Source: Sphingomonas carotinifaciens
GTDB lineage: Bacteria; Pseudomonadota; Alphaproteobacteria; Sphingomonadales; Sphingomonadaceae
Assembly (NCBI RefSeq): GCF_009789535.1
Contig: NZ_WSUT01000005.1
Coordinates: 1,735,501-1,799,500 of the forward strand
Direction: 5' to 3'
DNA length: 64,000 nucleotides
Shown here: one piece after another, positions 62,488 to 64,000 of the stretch
How the letters are laid out: the number at the start of each line of letters is the position of its first letter
Numbering within the stretch: the stretch's first letter is position 1
The notes under the pieces: generated by a model
Databases searched by the model: none
What the model was told of the DNA's origin: nothing
The model's input: the letters and a program-made list of their open reading frames with translations, nothing else
Made by a program: the position numbers and the translations under genes

Positions 62488-64000
62488 ATGCCTGACCACG
62501 AGGGTGGCGAGACGCCGCACACGCCGCCACCGCGTGACCGCAAGGCCGAAGCCCAGCAGGGGGGCAGCAGCGACATCTTCTTTGCGGCCGTGAAGGCGAC
62601 GCGGATGCCGATGATCGTCACCGATCCGCATCAGCCGGACAACCCGATCATCTTCTGCAACGACGCGTTCACGTTCATGACCGGCTATACCCAGGCGGAA
62701 ATCGTCGGGAGCAACTGCCGCTTTCTTCAGGGGCCGGAAACCGATCGCAGCGTCGTCGATCAGGTGCGCACCGCGATCCGCACGCGCGAGGAGGTCGCGG
62801 TCGAGATCCTGAACTACCGGAAGAACGGATCGACCTTCTGGAATGCGCTGTTCGTGTCGCCGGTTTATGACGATGACGGGGAACTCGTCTATTTCTTCGG
62901 CAGCCAGCTCGACATTTCGCGGCGGCGCGAAGCGGAGGATGCGCTGCACGAGGCGCAGAAGATGGAGGCGGTCGGCAAGCTGACCGGCGGCATCGCGCAC
63001 GACTTCAACAACCTGCTCCAGGTCATTCTGGGCTATGTCGACATATTGGAAGCGCGGGTTGCCGATGGTGACCGGGCGTCGCGGCGTGCCGTGGAGGCGA
63101 TTTCGGGGGCGGCCAGTCGCGGTGCGACGCTGACCCAGCAATTGCTCGCCTTTGCGCGCAAGCAGGAACTGCGCGACCGGTTGCTCAACTTCAACTCGCT
63201 GGTCACCGATTTCCGCCCGATCCTGGACCGGACGGTGGGGGATTCGGTCGCGCTGCGACGGCAGCTGGCGGACAATCTGTGGAATTGCCGGATCGATCCG
63301 GTGCAGGCCGAGATGGCGCTGCTCAACATCGTCGGCAACGCGCGCGACGCGGTGGACGACGACAGCGGGCGCATCACCATCACCACGCGCAACGTCCTCC
63401 TGCCGGAAGATGCCGATGGCGAGGGGGGCGCCGCGCTGAAGCTGGATGCCGGTGAATATGTGCAGGTAACCGTTGCCGACAACGGTCCCGGCGTCGATCC
63501 GGCGATCGCCGACAAGATCTTCGACCCGTTCTTCACCACCAAGGACATGGGCAAGGGCACCGGCCTTGGCCTGGCGATGGTCTATGGCTTCATGCGCCAG
63601 TCCGGCGGGCTGGCGACGGTGGGGACCAGCGACGATGGCGGCGCGCTGTTCTCGCTCTATTTCCCGCGCGCCAGTGGTGCGACCGAGCGGCGATCGAACC
63701 CGGCCTTGTCCAAGCCCGCCGCCCACGGCGTGGAGCGCGTGCTGATGGTCGAGGACCAGGAGGAGGTGGGCGAACTGGGCCGTGCCATGCTTCAGGACCT
63801 GGGCTATGACGTGGTGCTTGCCCATAACGCGCGCGAAGCGCTGGACGTGCTGGCGCGCGACGCGAATTTCCAGTTGCTGTTTACCGACATATTGATGCCC
63901 GGCGGCATGAACGGCGTCGGTCTGGCGCAGGCGGTGAAGCGCGATTACCCGCGCACCGCGATCCTGCTGACCACCGGGTTTGCCGATGAGGCGATCGACG
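62488..64000 (+). CDS. LOV-domain hybrid histidine kinase with receiver domain, 3' end beyond window
   Basis: An open frame of 504 codons from ATG 62488 to the right edge without a stop. Residues about 30-145 are a LOV domain: Cys77 in [13 protein letters not shown] forms the flavin adduct, with [11 protein letters not shown] and GSQLDIS. Then a histidine-kinase domain: His171 in [32 protein letters not shown] (N box), [10 protein letters not shown] (G1) and [13 protein letters not shown] (G2). Finally, a receiver domain begins near residue 414 with VLMVEDQEE and Asp467 in [11 protein letters not shown]. It senses blue light and phosphorylates its own or another receiver. The C-terminus is missing. 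Confidence 0.9.
   Translation, partial: MPDHEGGETPHTPPPRDRKAEAQQGGSSDIFFAAVKATRMPMIVTDPHQPDNPIIFCNDAFTFMTGYTQAEIVGSNCRFLQGPETDRSVVDQVRTAIRTREEVAVEILNYRKNGSTFWNALFVSPVYDDDGELVYFFGSQLDISRRREAEDALHEAQKMEAVGKLTGGIAHDFNNLLQVILGYVDILEARVADGDRASRRAVEAISGAASRGATLTQQLLAFARKQELRDRLLNFNSLVTDFRPILDRTVGDSVALRRQLADNLWNCRIDPVQAEMALLNIVGNARDAVDDDSGRITITTRNVLLPEDADGEGGAALKLDAGEYVQVTVADNGPGVDPAIADKIFDPFFTTKDMGKGTGLGLAMVYGFMRQSGGLATVGTSDDGGALFSLYFPRASGATERRSNPALSKPAAHGVERVLMVEDQEEVGELGRAMLQDLGYDVVLAHNAREALDVLARDANFQLLFTDILMPGGMNGVGLAQAVKRDYPRTAILLTTGFADEAID

Overview
The window is a GC-rich (roughly two thirds G+C) chromosomal segment of an alphaproteobacterium, most likely Sphingomonas or a close relative in the Sphingomonadaceae. 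Supporting signs are a recA preceded by the alphaproteobacterial LexA box GTTC-N7-GTTC, a PopZ-type (DUF2497) polar protein, a LOV histidine kinase with a receiver domain, Flp pilins, a GGAAC-N16-CGTT element of the EcfG general-stress type, and small hypothetical proteins of the kind common in sphingomonads. No transposase, integrase of a mobile element, phage gene or CRISPR array was seen. Gene packing is very dense. Many adjacent genes overlap by ATGA, GTGA or TGATG, so most genes sit in translationally coupled operons.

Layout. (1) 1-5.5 kb: end of an NTF2-like gene, then a leftward three-gene operon (unrecognised 747-residue protein, SDR, lactonase-type beta-propeller) divergent from a patatin-like lipase. 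(2) 5.5-21 kb: mostly housekeeping. It holds recA with an SOS box and terminator, a methyltransferase-GST pair, a DctA-type symporter, a secreted M24 peptidase, alaS, a secreted unknown plus MATE exporter, a lipid kinase, hemB, an MFS/spermidine-synthase fusion, a lipoprotein, and two identical tRNA-Arg(ACG) genes. (3) 21.5-38.6 kb: an accessory carbohydrate island. A leftward arm has a histidine phosphatase, a CmoB-like methyltransferase, a small glycosidase-like protein, an Nramp-type transporter, a zinc dehydrogenase and a Gfo/Idh oxidoreductase. A rightward arm has two NDP-sugar epimerases, a GT4 glycosyltransferase, three tandem CgeB-type glycosyltransferases and a UDP-xylose-synthase-type decarboxylase. 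The arms diverge from one 210-bp region carrying a near-symmetrical EcfG-like promoter. The island is followed by cysD-cysNC-cysQ, which makes and turns over PAPS. (4) 38.9-39.1 kb: a 150-bp palindromic intergenic repeat. (5) 39.1-45 kb: arginine succinyltransferase pathway genes (astA, astB and an M20 hydrolase), a DUF481 outer-membrane protein, rppH and an esterase. (6) 45-50.4 kb: an HDAC-family deacetylase, photolyase, cyclopropane-fatty-acid-synthase-like methyltransferase, a DUF2256 mini-protein, aroB and aroK. (7) 50.5-55.4 kb: two unknowns, xerD, accA, two Flp pilins and mutT. (8) 55.3-59.1 kb: a PaoABC-type periplasmic aldehyde oxidoreductase. (9) 59.4-64 kb: tRNA-Cys, a PIMT-like protein, a TolC-type channel, a PopZ-like protein, and a LOV-histidine kinase-receiver hybrid that runs off the window.

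The most interesting part is the 21.5-38.6 kb island. It looks like a stress-inducible pathway for a xylose or deoxysugar-containing glycoconjugate, with no flippase, polymerase or ABC exporter visible. One member, the glycosidase-like protein at 24.9-25.8 kb, has its TIM-barrel motifs in circularly permuted order: the acid/base motif WNEPN is at the N-terminus, and the strands that should precede it are at the C-terminus. All of this is read from the sequence and from knowledge of protein families. No database search was run.
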